64,000 bases of DNA from Akebia trifoliata (GCA_017979445.1 CM030711.1:44749560-44813559); one strand, 5' to 3'. Shown: positions 47,807 through 59,397, counted from the stretch's first letter. Program-made: numbers and translations. Notes: generated by a model from the sequence alone, not told the origin.

Positions 47807-48876
47807 TAGGGCTGTCAACGGATAGATATCCGATCGAATAGTGCTATATCCGAATTTTTTTAGTGATATCCGAATTCGAATCCGATCGGATATCACTAAC
47901 GAATATTCAAATTCGTATCTGATATTATCATATTCGAATCCGAAATTTATTATTCGAAAATTATCCGAAATGAATAATTTAAAATAAGATCAAATAAAAA
48001 ACTATGAAGTTTTGGACATAAAATTTAGGGACTTTCAGAAAAGAGTTAGGGAAAGGTACAAAACCATGGATTTAGTAACTCTACAACCTTGATATTCTTA
48101 CCATTTCAACCTACAAACTAGAAGGTAAAACAGATCTTTTAGATAAGTAGAAACCTTGGAATTTTTTATAGAAAAACCAAGGATTTTCTGCAAATGGGTT
48201 AGGCAGTATGGTTGAAAACAATCAATCAAAGAGCACGATAATTTAAAAGCTTGAAGATGTTGAGATTTAAAAGAAAAATCAAGGGTTATTGTGGTTCGAG
48301 TCTTTGAGAATTGAGATTGAAGAGAGAGATAGAGAGAAAGAGAGAGAAAGAGAAAGAGAGAGAGTTTACATACAATTGCCTAAAGTGATGTCGTGACAAC
48401 AAGGGGCTGAGGTCGTAAGGAGATGAGGGGCTGAGCCGCTGAGAGAGATTCCGACGGTGAAATCGTGACCGCGAGGGGTTGAGATCCTTGAAGACGATTA
48501 GGGGTTGTCGCCTATTTGACTGAGCCGCTGAGAGAGATTCCGACGGTGAGGTCGTGGGGTTGAGATCATTGAAGACGATGAGATCGTTGAAAACGATGAG
48601 GGGCGACAGGCTGAGGTCTATAATCAGTTCGACAGAAGTTCTAACCCTAAAGGAAAAAAATTCATTTATTTTAAAATTAAAATAAAATAATATTTATTTA
48701 TTATTCTTTTCGGATCGGATATTATCGAATTCGAATTCATCGATATCTGAATTCGTATCCGAAACATTATCGGATATTCAAAACTATTCAAATCCGAATT
48801 CGATATTTGAAAATTTCGGATAATATCCGATTTTTTGAATTCGAATTCGGATTTCGACTATCCATTGACAGGTCTA
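47807..48876. mobile_element. 1,070-bp hAT-type element with 8-bp target duplication
   Basis: Left TAGGGCTGTCAACGGATAG, right inverted TAGACCTGTCAATGGATAG. Long subterminal arms are full of ATCCGAATTCGAAT-type repeats. Target duplication ATTGGTGT at 47799-47806 and 48877-48884; unit 2 has the unoccupied ATTGGTGT once at 62356-62363. No transposase frame, so it is non-autonomous. A one-ended relative lies at 50638. Confidence 0.9.
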
Positions 48877-49754
48877 ATTGGTGTGCAATAAACTATTAGT
48901 GGTGTGTAACTAATCAGTCCCAAATCAAATTCATTCTACATTTATTCGTGACATTAACTCTTTGCTCTTTCCGCCTACCAATAAAAAGGACGAGTGACTA
49001 CCATTTGTATATGATGATGATAACGTGGGTATGCAGAGCATTTCCCACCACCTAACTAATGACACACCACTAAGTAGTTGGTTGCACACCAATCTAGAAA
49101 ATTTAACTTTTTATTATTATTAAAATAAACTCTAAAATTTAGCCTACTAATTACTCCTACTATCAGTAACTTTAAGATTTAGGGTTATTCACCTTCACGT
49201 GTCTTCGTCTTCTCTACTCGTATACATTGTAAATATGCTTGTTATACGATTAAGTATTTCTTACACAAATTATTGAAACAATGATAATTTATGTGAGTAT
49301 TGTTGAAGAAGAAGATTGAAAAAAAAAAGTACAATATTTTTAAAATCTTGAGGTTTGATTGATTATTTTAAGAGAGATTAGACATTGAGATGAGAGAGAA
49401 TATAGTATTTACTATAATGATAGAAGGCAGAGTAGAAGTGAGTAGAAGTGGTTCGATACCAAAATCTGAGTGGTCATAAATGCCTCCACTTTTATATTTA
49501 AGTTTAATATAATCAAGGTCATTTTGATAAAAATAAAAAAAAATCAAGAAAATTGTAAACCAATGTTGCGTTGCTTAGTTTTCAAAATCACAAATGTATC
49601 ATTTTTTACTACTTAATCTTTAAAAACCTTTTTAATTTATATGTTAAATTACAAATAAGTCCTTTTAATGGATGTGTGCTTCACACATGTCCCCTTCTAA
49701 TTGATATCTTTACTATTATAATGGGAGATGATGGAGTAGAAGTGGTTGAACACA

Positions 49755-50265
49755 TAGGAGTGTAATATGGTTCGATTTGGTTCAGTTTGAGGTCAAATTG
49801 GAACCGAACCAACATAGTTTGGTTCTACTAAATAAGAATCATAACCGAACCAAATTTCATTGGAACCAAACCAACTCAAACCGAATTAATGTTGGTTTAG
49901 TTCAGTTCAGCTCTACGGATTGTCAATATTCTATAAATTGTAAGTAATATTTTAATGAAAAAAACATAAATAAAATTTCATACAATAAATCACAAATCTA
50001 TTCATAAAAAATCATTAGTTTATTCATAAAAGATCACTAATCTATGTCCTAACTCCTAAAATAATTCATAATAATTAGTATATATATATTATTGCATAGG
50101 GTTTGGTTCAATACAAGTTTGATCCGATAACCAAATCAAATTGATCAGTTCTCCATTTTCGTAACTCGAAATTGAATCGCAACTTGTTTCAAATTGAACA
50201 AAACCACCTTCAAGCTATCGATTTGATTCGGTTATCGATTTAAATCAAACCAAATTGCCCCCCTA
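49755..50265. mobile_element. hAT-like MITE, unit-1 copy
   Basis: GAACCGAACCAAC-rich element whose unit-2 copy (63242-63735) keeps the target duplication. Here the left flank has lost it. A (TA)n run lies near 50080. Confidence 0.7.
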
Positions 50266-50637
50266 GTTATGAGATGCCTAGTATTGTTATTGGGTTTGGA
50301 CTTTTCAAAAGTGACATTTTTCCAATGTGAAGTGGGCTCAACTCAATTGGGCCCATGCAAGAGTTTGAGGGCAACGTTTCCAAGGTGAATTTTTTTAGGT
50401 ATATATTATATTTTCAAATAAGATTTCTTTATGTTTTTGCTCTATGAGGTTCTTTGCAATTATGAATAGGAAATCTATAATCTTTATCGTTGATGGTGTA
50501 TTTTTCTCTCTCTTTCCTTTATAGATATAAGCAATTTGTCGAATCACATAAATCTTGTGTGTTTATTTTGTTATTTTATCTTTACTCTTGTTATGATTCC
50601 GCACAATAGACACCAAATTTTAAGTGGTCATAAATAC

Positions 50638-50805
50638 TAGGGCTGTCAACGGATAGGTATCCGATCAGATAGTGTTATATCCAAATTCGAATTCGAAAAA
50701 ATAGTAATATTCGAATTCGAATCCGATCGGATATCACTAATCACTATTCAAATTCGCATCCGAAAGAATTATCGAATATCCGAAAATATTCGATTCGAAT
50801 TTAAA
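50638..50805. mobile_element. One end of a second ATCCGAATTCG hAT-type element
   Basis: TAGGGCTGTCAACGGATAGG matches the left end of 47807-48876, then ATCCGATCGGATATCACTAA. The other end is not found before gene D. Confidence 0.6.
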
Positions 50806-51214
50806 TAATAAAAAAATCTTTGATTTTTTACGATCAATTTACAGGTAAAATAAGAGTTAAATAAAGTAAAAAATTACCTGAAAAAATAAGAATTTTTCTA
50901 GCAAAGGAACACCCAATTCATCGTTAATTGTATCAATGCATCCTTTAAAGTTATACCATTGATGACCTTGTTTGGGAAGTGCTTGGTATACTGAAGTGAA
51001 AGTATACCATCACAGACAACGAGCTCCCAAACCTTCTTCCTTCTAATATCTACCATTGGTCTTGAATCTTAGGTTTATGATTTTTAATTCAGACGCGCCA
51101 TGAAAATTATTTATAGAATATTTGCGCAGTTTGAGTTGAGAGAGGGAGAGGGGAAGAAAGGTTATCCACCACATGTCTTGTCTCATCCCGTCTTTAAAAA
51201 AAAAAAAAAAAAGT

Positions 51215-51490
51215 CTCGTATTTGTTAGAGAGAGAGAGAGAGGGATATATCTTGTTTTTATTTAAGAGTGAGAGTGTCTAAGTGAGTTGTATACTCTCAT
51301 CTTTATGAGTGAGGTAGAATGTAAGTGAGTTGTCTTTATTATAAAGAGAGAGAGAGTGTAAGTGAGTTGTCCTTATTATAGAGAGAGAGAGTGTAAGTGA
51401 TTTGTCTTGTCTCGTCTTTATGAGAGAGTGTAAGCGACTTGTCTTTATTATAAAGAGAGAGAGAGAGATTGTTTATATATATATATAAAT
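51215..51490. repeat. GAGAGA-rich tandem repeats upstream of gene D
   Basis: Several short (GA)n runs separated by GTGTAAGTGAGTTGTCTTTA-like phrases repeated about four times, ending in (TA)n near 51476-51488. Confidence 0.7.
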
Positions 51491-51514
51491 AAAATAAAAC
51501 AGACGTCTTTTCTT

Positions 51515-51735
51515 AAATAATGTCGGGATACATGATTGTACTTCCTTATAAAAATGTGTATCACAAGGGAACTATGTACCTCAAGGCGTATAAATATACA
51601 TGAGTATGTCGCCCGACAATCATATTTTCAGAACTAAAAAATAGTCATTTTCTATGGTAGGGAAACATTTCTACGGTTCCGCGTTCGTAACACGTCAGCC
51701 GAGTGAAGACTTTGGCACTCTAATAAAAACGCAAC
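51515..51735. mobile_element. MITE remnants forming the gene D promoter region
   Basis: Pieces of stem-loop MITEs: TCGGGATACATGATTGTA and AAATGTGTATCACAAGG (loop arms), then ACGTCAGCCGAGTGAAGAC. They end about 60 bp before the gene D start codon, with a poly(A) run at 51771-51789 between. Confidence 0.5.
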
Positions 51736-51793
51736 AGTGAGGTCCATCCAGTAAGCCCAAAACGAAAGAGAAAAAAAAAAAAAAAAAAAGGTA

Positions 51794-52521
51794 ATGGAGG
51801 GGGTTGTGAAGATGTTTATCTCACTCTCTCTTGTTTTTTTCTTCAGTTTGTTTTTAAGGCTCTATAATGTTCTCTGGTTAAAGCCTCAAAGACTTAGATC
51901 AAAGCTTCGAAAGCAAGGCATCAATGGTCCTCCTCCTTCTTTTCCATATGGAAACATTCCTGAAATCAAGAAGATCGTATCAACGGTCACAAAGTCTCGA
52001 AAAAATGAAGAATATTCAATCATCAATCATGGTTGTGCTTCCTTTCTCTTCCCATATTTGGAGCAGTGGATTAGGCAATATGGTAAGTTTTATTTCGACC
52101 ATATATAGATTTATTTGCCAAAAAAATTCTAGATTACTGAAATATAGATTCCTTCATTTTCTTCTTTTTTATTTAGAGGATGAAACCATATATATATATA
52201 TATGGGAAATGTTCAGCAACAAGCATTTTGACAAACATTTTGGCAAAACACTTTTCAAAACATGGGTTAGAGATTTTGGAATGGGCTGATTTTTGGTGAG
52301 GATGATCTCTATTCTAACCCCATCAAAAATGGATTACAAAAAATGGACGGTCCACGATTTTTCAACTTGTGAACTGGGGCTAGAAGTTTTGGAATGGGTT
52401 GATTTTTGGTGAGGATGATCTCCTCACTGTAGAGATCATCCTCACAAAAAATCAGCCCATTCCAAAACCTCTAACCCATGTTTTGAAAAATATTTTGCCA
52501 AAATGTTTGTTACTGAACGGG

Positions 52522-52561
<40 letters not shown>

Positions 52562-55500
52562 TTAATATTGAGTTATTAATTTAATTATGAGGAGAATATA
52601 TAAGTGATGATCTTGTCAACACCACTCATGGTAGAAGATAGAAGGTCTTTTCAGAAAAAATAATAATAATAATAATGATTTTGCTCCCCCCACACCAAAT
52701 AAAAAATAAAAAATTGTTGAAAGTAAAAGGTTTTCTTAGAAGATAAAACAAAAAAGGTGGTAAGAAAGAAGCCAGTAAGGCAACTGCTCCAACACTACTT
52801 TCTATTTTTTTGTTAAATTTTTATGAGAGCTGCTATTGCCGCACCAAATTTTACTAATTCCACACCAATTTCTATGTAAATCAACAAAATTGCACATAGT
52901 TGGTGTGGCGTTAGTAAAATTTGGTGTGGGAATGGTAACTCTCTTTTTTAAATATTAGATATCCTCCTTTTATGCTTTAATTTGACACTCCTCACCTCCC
53001 TCCAGTTTTTTCACCCTCCCCTCAGCTTTTTAGGCTATTTTAGACTCCCCTTTATACTTTGGGGAACATTTGCGATGCCCCAACTTTTGTTTTCAAATTG
53101 ATGCTATACCCCCTTTGGCTTATTTTTCTTTTGAGTCGTGATGAATGCACACGGTTGACATGGCAAGGGCATAAAACAAGAGATCTTTTTCATCGCGATA
53201 CACAAGGAAAAAGATCTACAGTTCTATGCCTTTGCCACATCCACCGTGCATGGCTTAGTGTGTGCATTCATCATTATTCTTTTCTTTTTTTATAACTAAT
53301 ATAAAGTGACCTAAATACCCTCTTTAATTTTCAACTTGTAATAGATAGAAAGAAAGAAAGTAAACTTCTTTCCTAAAATTTGTCGGTACTTCAACCTTTA
53401 TAAAAAATTAATTTTAATCTATTTAACTCCATCATTTCAACATTGTCTCGACCCCTTCTATAGAGCTTTAAAACTTTATATAAAAATCTCATCATCTTCT
53501 ACTTTAAAAATCCTATCTTGTTATTTAGATATGAAGATTAAAGTAAATCTTAAGGTAAAAATTAAGGTTAACTTTTTACCCTAAAGGTTGAATTCAAAAG
53601 ATTTTTTATTTCAAGTTAAAGAGGGAAATGAAATTAAATAAACTTTTTATTAAATAAGATTGAGGTTGAGGGGACATATAGGCATTTTGGTAATGTTTGA
53701 GATATCTTATGTTTTTGAAGATGATATTGCCCCTTGACTTGAGCATTTTCTCATAGATTACTACGATATGACCTAAATGCCCTTTCCTTCAATCTTTGAC
53801 AAAAAACTTTTGAATTTTCTCCCCAAAACCATTCATCTTCAAGCTCTTCAATCTTACCATACCCTAAAAAAATAAAATAAGTAAATAATAACAAAAAAAA
53901 TCTTGGCTCTGGCTTAACCCTTTTAACTTTCAATTTCTGACTTCATTTTCTTGGCAAATCACTATACTCGAATGTTTTACATTGACGAATAAACCTTTTG
54001 CTCCAATCTTTATACTTAGATTTTATCGGTAAAGTCTATTTTTAATGAGTTTAGTAACTTGGTGCTGGTAGAATGTGAACCCATGTCTCTAGTATCATCA
54101 CCTAAAAATTTTACCAACTAAGCTAGCTAGCACCTACAAAAAGAACTTTATTGATATCCTTTGATGATTATTTAATTCACTTGGATAGAGTATTTAAAGA
54201 GATTACATCACACCAAGATGTAGAAAGTAAGCTAATATATCGTTCACATTCCCCCTCACGTGTAACGTGTCTCCTACATCCCTGTGATTATCCACTCTGA
54301 TACCATGTAGAAGCCCATGGGCCTAACTCTTCCTCACAAAACCGGCTTGTAAGGTGAGGATTGCCCAGGTTTATATATAGCTCATGGTCTTGATAACCAG
54401 GCAATGTGGGACTATCACTTGCACCTAAAAGGGAACTTATCCTAACCATTATATTAACCCTTTGGGATAAAAGACGCATAAGTAATAGGTATGATACATA
54501 GGAGTGAATCTCAGACAAATTGGGCTTGAGTTTCAATTGCTAAAACCCAAACATGAGTTTCAATTTCTCACCAGAGTTTGCTCACAAGTTGTTTAAAACA
54601 ATGGATTCAACTTTTGACAGGTAAGACGTTCACATTTTTGATGGGAAACGTACAAGTCTTATGCCTGACCCACCCTGATGTGGTGAAGGACATGGGCCTG
54701 TGCACATCTTTGGATCTTGGGAAGCCTTCTTACCAACTGAGGGAACTCGGACCTTTGCTTGGACGGGGTATTCTAACCTCAAGTGGGCCTTCCTGGGTAC
54801 ACCAGAGGAAAGTCATAGCTCCAGAGTTTTACATGGAGAAAGTTAAGGTAAATTCAAACAATAATTACCCCCTTGAGTTTTGGTTAATAATTGAAATACC
54901 CGAAATTCCAAATCGATGCCATATCCTTTGACCCTTGTCTTCTCTTAAATACTAATAAACTGATGTATAAACCTCTCGTATTCAATAGGAAAATGCTGAA
55001 GTAACATTAAAATTGACATTGATTCTCACATTGCTGACATGGATGTATATATGGAACCATAGATTCTTTTCATCGAGATATGAGTGAAAATCATCTATGG
55101 TTATGTGTGCACCTCCACATCAGTAATGTGAGAATCGATGTCAATTTTAATGTTACTCCAACCCGACTCTAATCAATATAGAGTAGTGCTAGAGTGACCT
55201 CAACAGGAGACACCTTGAAGTGGTGGCACGCGCATGTCCATAGATGTGTTTTACTCGTATCTCAGAGAAAACATATCTATGGGCATGCACGCACCACCAC
55301 GTTAAGAGCCCTCCGTGTGTCCCCTACGGGTCACTCCAACATTAATCTTCAATATAGTGTCAAAACCCTCGTCAGGATGCACAAGAAGCCAAAATTATCG
55401 TGCCATGTGCTTTTTTTTAAAAAAATATTTAGAAGTAAGGGATATCCTCTCCCAAATAATTAGATTTTTTTTTTAAATCCAACAGATGATCTGTTGTACA

Positions 55501-56890
55501 TGTATCTATTTAAATTTATCACATATTTCTTTTTAATTGTAAAGTAAATAGCTATATTAAGGGTATACAAGTACTATCATATTTAATATATTCTTCTTCC
55601 TTCCTCGAGATTGGGGCAACAAGAGAGGCATAGCTGGTAGTGATTTTATAAAAGTTAAAAAAAAAAAAAACATATTTTTAAATAGGGTCTTGTTAATGTA
55701 TGGCCTAAGGGCACCCGTTAAAGAGCAATAAATACACTTTGGAAATTGGAATTCGAGTTAATTTTTGTAAAAAATATTTTTTTAAGGGAATTTTTGGTAC
55801 AAAATCCAATTTCCAAAGTGTATTTATTGCACTTTTAAGTGTGCCCTTAACAAAAACCTTTATGTATTGAGGTGGGGTGCAACCAACAACTTGTAATATG
55901 CAACTAGTCGGTCAAAAAAAAAAATGGTTTCAATAATAGCTAGCATTATTATTAGAGTTGTGATTTTCTGACTCCCCCCTCTGACATACTCCCCCATACC
56001 CTCCTGATGTGGCATTTTGTATAACCATAGAGCCGTTGTGTATCCCGAGGAAATCTATGGTTCTAAAACATACCACATCAAGAGAGTATGTTGGAGGGGG
56101 GGAGTTAGAAAATCATTATTCTTATTATTATTTTTGTTGGTGATGCATAGTTTGTTTATAGGGTATGACAAACCTTATGATGGAAGCAGCCAAAATGCTA
56201 ACAGAATTATGGGAGAGTAAGATTGAAAGTGAGGGAGGACATGCAGACATAAGAGTTGATGATGACTTGAGAAGATCCTCATCCTTTGTAATCTCAAAAA
56301 TTTTATTTGGAAGAAATTATGCCCAAGGGACAGAGATATTCTTAAGGTTTAGACAGATTCAAAAGACCTTGTCTTGGTCAAATTTGCTTAGTAAGATCTT
56401 TGGATTGAGGTATGTATATATCTCTCAAAGTTTACTACTTTCATCAATTATTAAGGCCTTGTTTGAGAATGTAGTGCATTACACAGTAGAAGCACTTCTT
56501 ACAAAATTAGTCATTTTCCATGAGTTTAGAAAGTGCTTCTAGAGAAGTTATGAACCGTACCATTTATTTGGTAATTGGTGAACAAACATCTTTGGACATT
56601 TTGATAACTTTCTTAAACGTTTTCGGATAATGCCTTAGAAACACTCCAAGGGATATTATAATCATCAACCAAAATATGTGAGGAGATTATCATCTAAAGA
56701 CAATATTTACGTCTGATTCCTTCAGAAGTCAGAAATGGGTCTTCACCACTTTTGGCTTCTCGTTTTTGGTTTCTTAGTCATGCAGGAAGCGATTTTAATA
56801 TATGTTACCAAACAATGATTTTTTATTAAAAGAACTTTTGGGGGTCAAAAGCATGGTATATTCATATTCCCATCTTTTGGATTAAGCTTT

Positions 56891-56937
<47 letters not shown>

Positions 56938-58004
56938 ATTATTGTTATTGCTGTTGATAGATATTTTCCTACAAAGAACAATCGGGAGCAATGGAGATTA
57001 GAAAAGGAGATGCACTCAATGATCTTAAAGATAGTGGAAGAACGAGCTGACTCTACATCAGATGAGGATTTATTACAAGTGATCATCAAAAATGCTAAAA
57101 GTGATGATATAAGGGGAATTGAGGCCGAGCAATTTATTGTTGACAATTGCAAGAATATATATCTTGCTGGTTATGAGACAACTGCGACTACCGCGTCGTG
57201 GGTATTAATGTTATTGGCTTCAAATCCAAATTGGCAAGATCGTACTCGTGCTGAGGTGGTACAAATTTGTGGTGGGCACGTGCCCAATGTTGACATGCTC
57301 CCCAAGTTGAAAACGGTATTAAACATTATTTTGTTTATTTATTTATTTATTTTTAAAGCATTGCGTCATCGACATGGTTTTAAAACTCGTTTTGACATCT
57401 CGTCCATGAACAAGACCAAGTTGTCTCGGGCGAGATTTAAAAAAAAAAAAAAAAAAGCCTTAAAATTAGAACAAACCATGTCTTTGAGACAACTAGTCAA
57501 CTCGTCTCGGTCTTGGATGAGATTTATAACCATGACCATCGGTCATACATCATACTTACATATGATCTCCAATGGCAGATGACAATGGTGATTCAAGAGG
57601 CGTTACGTTTATACCCTGCTGTACCTTTCATTGCAAGAGAGGCCTTGAAAGACATGGAGTTGGGAGACATTCATGTTCCCAAAGGCATCAATCTTTGGCT
57701 ACTTGTGATATCTTTGCACCACAATCCTGATATTTGGGGACCCGACGTTCATGAGTTTAATCCTGAGAGGTTCGCTAATGGACTCAACAGTGCTTGCAAG
57801 TTCCCGCACACGTACATGCCATTTGGTGCTGGGCCTCGTATATGTGCTGGACAACACTTGGCCATGACAGAATTGAAGATCATTCTTTCTCTAATTCTAT
57901 TGAAATTTTCTTTCTCCGTCTCTCCTAAATATCGTCACTCTCCATCATTCACAATGGTCATTGTGCCTGAATTTGGAGTAGATCTCATTGTAAGGAAGGT
58001 TTAA
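51794..58004 (+). CDS. Gene D: CYP714-type cytochrome P450, 514 aa, five exons
   Basis: Exons 51794-52082, 54621-54847, 56162-56409, 56961-57315, 57579-58004 (stop TAA); GT-AG borders, phases 1, 0, 2, 0, joined 1545 nt. Residues 5-25 are the membrane anchor, then KLRKQG and GPPPSFPYG. AGYETT is at 324-329, EALR (ExxR helix) at 380-383, PERF at 435-438 and FGAGPRICAG at 455-464 (Cys462). It is the closest paralogue of gene C by its last exon. Exon 5 begins with ATG where B has CTG and C has GTG, so its first residue is Met by chance, not a new start. Introns are 2538, 1314, 551 and 263 bp. ER-anchored monooxygenase; substrate unknown, with gibberellin or triterpenoid oxidation possible by family. 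Confidence 0.94.
52204..52525. mobile_element. TA-tract element E13 in gene D intron 1
   Basis: Left GGGAAATGTTCAGCAACAAG, right inverted GGGTCCCGTTCAGTAACAAA, between (TA)n runs. The first hairpin is deleted on one side (CTCTATTCTAACCCC). It begins only 121 bp after the exon 1 donor. Confidence 0.8.
52825..52943. mobile_element. 119-bp MITE in gene D intron 1
   Basis: Left GAGAGCTGCTATTGCCGCAC and arm CCAAATTTTACTAATTCCAC pair with GTGGCGTTAGTAAAATTTGG at the right. The same CACCAACTTTTGCTAA hairpin family occurs at 42735-42840, 60533-60600 and 60960-61030. Confidence 0.7.
53133..53281. mobile_element. Stem-loop MITE, GATGAATGCAC type, in gene D intron 1
   Basis: Ends GAGTCGTGATGAATGCACAC and GTGTGCATTCATCATTATTC. 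Stem AGATCTTTTTC, loop CGATACA. It shows the superfamily ends (GAGTCGTGAT / AAGAATAATGAT) with yet another arm sequence. Confidence 0.8.
53282..54280. other. Gene D intron 1, no recognised element
   Basis: AT-rich, with no coding or repeat structure that I can support. Confidence 0.4.
54292..54424 (-). mobile_element. LTR plus primer-binding site of a TRIM-like retroelement
   Basis: On the minus strand: AGTCCCACATTG, TATATATAAACC (TATA box), a transcript start region, TTCTACA as LTR end, then TGGTATCAGAGTGG, the plant initiator-Met primer site, at 54305-54292. Only one LTR is evident, so it is a relic. Confidence 0.65.
54988..55169. mobile_element. Stem-loop MITE, GGAAAATGCTGAAG type, in gene D intron 2
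   Basis: Ends GGAAAATGCTGAAGTAACAT and ATGTTACTCCAACCCGACTC. Arms TGATTCTCACATTG / AATGTGAGAATCGA pair. Stem ACCATAGAT with a CGAGATATGAG loop. Confidence 0.8.
55181..55345. mobile_element. Stem-loop MITE, GTAGTGCTAG type, adjacent copy
   Basis: Ends GAGTAGTGCTAGAGTGACCT and GGGTCACTCCAACATT. Its arms (AGTGGTGGCACGCGCATG) are unusually GC-rich and clearly different from those of its neighbour 12 bp away. Stem CCATAGATGTG, loop CTCGTATCTC. Confidence 0.8.
55685..55858. mobile_element. MITE related to 35533-35667, in gene D intron 2
   Basis: Left GGGTCTTGTTAATGTATGGC, right inverted GGTTTTTGTTAAGGGCACAC. Arm AATAAATACACTTTGGAAAT pairs with its inverse at 55812. Confidence 0.75.
55954..56123. 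mobile_element. Stem-loop MITE ending 38 bp before exon 3 of gene D
   Basis: Ends AGAGTTGTGATTTTCTGACT and AGTTAGAAAATCATTATTCT. Stem AACCATAGA / TCTATGGTT, loop TGTATCCCGAGG. It sits where a branch point would be expected, so its hairpin may affect splicing of exon 3. Confidence 0.8.
56892..56937. repeat. Expanded (GTT)n tract at the intron 3 acceptor of gene D
   Basis: About 15 GTT units, followed by a degenerate ATTATTGTTATTGCTG stretch and the GATAG acceptor of exon 4. Genes B and C have only a few units at the same place. Confidence 0.9.
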
Positions 58005-58033
58005 TTTGAAAAAAAAACTCATCTATTATAGCA

Positions 58034-58048
58034 AATAAGAAAGCAAAA
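58034..58048 (+). promoter_or_regulatory. Conserved 3'-UTR motif of gene D
   Basis: AATAAGAAAGCAAAA, 29 nt after the stop codon, identical to the motif after gene B. Confidence 0.5.
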
Positions 58049-58194
58049 CTAGTCTCTCCTAAGGTTACATTTCATATTTCTGGTTATTTTTGCTTACTTT
58101 ATTTGATAATATTGTTAGTTCTTCTCACTTCATAATTTTTAATTGTTGCTTCAATTTAGAAACTGGTAATAGTTATGTGTTATATTTATATTTT

Positions 58195-58356
58195 GAAAAA
58201 TGCTAAAGTGACTCAAGATTGGACCTCACATCGCACGACCTGACGTGAAAGTGTATGGAAACCATAGATGGTTTTCTTCAAGATACGAGGTAAAAAGCAT
58301 CTATGGTTCCTATCCACTTTCACGTTAAGATGTGTGATATGAGGTCCAATCTAAAA
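58195..58356. mobile_element. Stem-loop MITE 3' of gene D
   Basis: GAAAAATGCTAAAGTGACTC at the left. Arms ATTGGACCTCACATCG / TGATATGAGGTCCAAT pair. Stem AAACCATAGATGG with a GATACGAG loop. The right terminus is lost. Arms are related to those at 13404-13587. Confidence 0.75.
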
Positions 58357-58379
58357 TTTAAAAATATGGTAATTCTTAG

Positions 58380-59300
58380 GTTGCTATACTACCACTCTAT
58401 CGGGAATTATTTTTAAAATATTAAACCTAAAGCTCAATCCAACATTTTCTATAGGACTATCATTGTATCGGATTCGGATTGAGGGCCAATTTGGTACCAA
58501 TCATATAAGGATTGGATCGGACCCAAAAGTGATCTGATAAGCTTTGAATCAAACTCTTTTTTGATCATGTTTATTAGGATCCAAACCTGATTCAACAACA
58601 ATGGGGTAGAATCAAACTTGATTTGATATACAAAAGTTAAATACTTTTCATAAATTTAAACAAAATATGTTATATAATTTATATACTTTCTCACATTTTG
58701 TCAAATCGAGTCTTTAGTGGATCAAGACATAGTTGATCTAGCACCGATCCAATAAGATATTGGATCAGAACCTTATCATATCAAATCATCATCGAAATCT
58801 AAATCCTTGATCCAGATCTGAAATTGGATTAGAAAAGGTCTGATATGATTTATCGACTAAAATCCTTCATTTTTATTTTTTTATTTTTTATTTGTCTAAA
58901 ATTGCATTGTCTTCTGCCATCCAAAAATCATTTTTTCCTTGTGGTTTGAAGGTCAAATTAGATGAAAATCTTAAGGTTGAAGTTAACAATAAAATTTTTA
59001 CTTCAAAGACTAATCCTTTTTATGAAAAAAAAAAAATTACAAAAAGTTAACGACGGGGACATTTTTGGTCATTTTTTATTAGTATGTCCAAGTCACCCCC
59101 AAAAGTACCAATGTGACCTTATGCATTTAATTTAACCTCCAATGGCGGCAAAGGGAATATCTACCAAATGAATATTTTCAAGATTTATAAAAAATATTAA
59201 TTAAAATAAATCTGTATTTTCATTCTAGGTGGGAGAAGAACTCGTATAGCAACTTCATTCTGGGTGGGGAAAGGATATGAGATATCTAACAAGGGTGAAT
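58380..59300. other. Intergenic stretch 3' of gene D
   Basis: Decayed GATCCAATC / GATTGGATC phrases (58440-58860) suggest an old inverted-repeat element. No genes are seen. Confidence 0.4.
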
Positions 59301-59397
59301 TAATAATTTTATTATTTAAAATCTTCTTTTCTTGCTTTCTTTCTTTCTTTCTTTCTTGTTATTTTCACTAGCATTTACATTGTCAATAAAATCAAAA

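Larger units (their letters stand above)
38390..50560. repeat. Segmental duplication, unit 1 (3' flank of gene C)
   Basis: Colinear with 59310-64000 once inserted elements are ignored: shared MITE pair (38476-38846 and 59398-59780), GTTGTATAATGAAAGGAATA, GGACACCATATTAGATCCTG, TTGGTGTGCAATAAACTATT and a hAT MITE (49755-50265 and 63242-63735). Unit 1 is longer mainly because of the TA-tract element array and a 1,070-bp hAT element. Confidence 0.8.

Noticed and set aside
57316..57578. Read-through frame joining exon 4 of gene D to intron 4 (190 codons)
   Set aside because: The clean GT donor and AG acceptor with the paralogue pattern show this is intron; the frame is open by chance.
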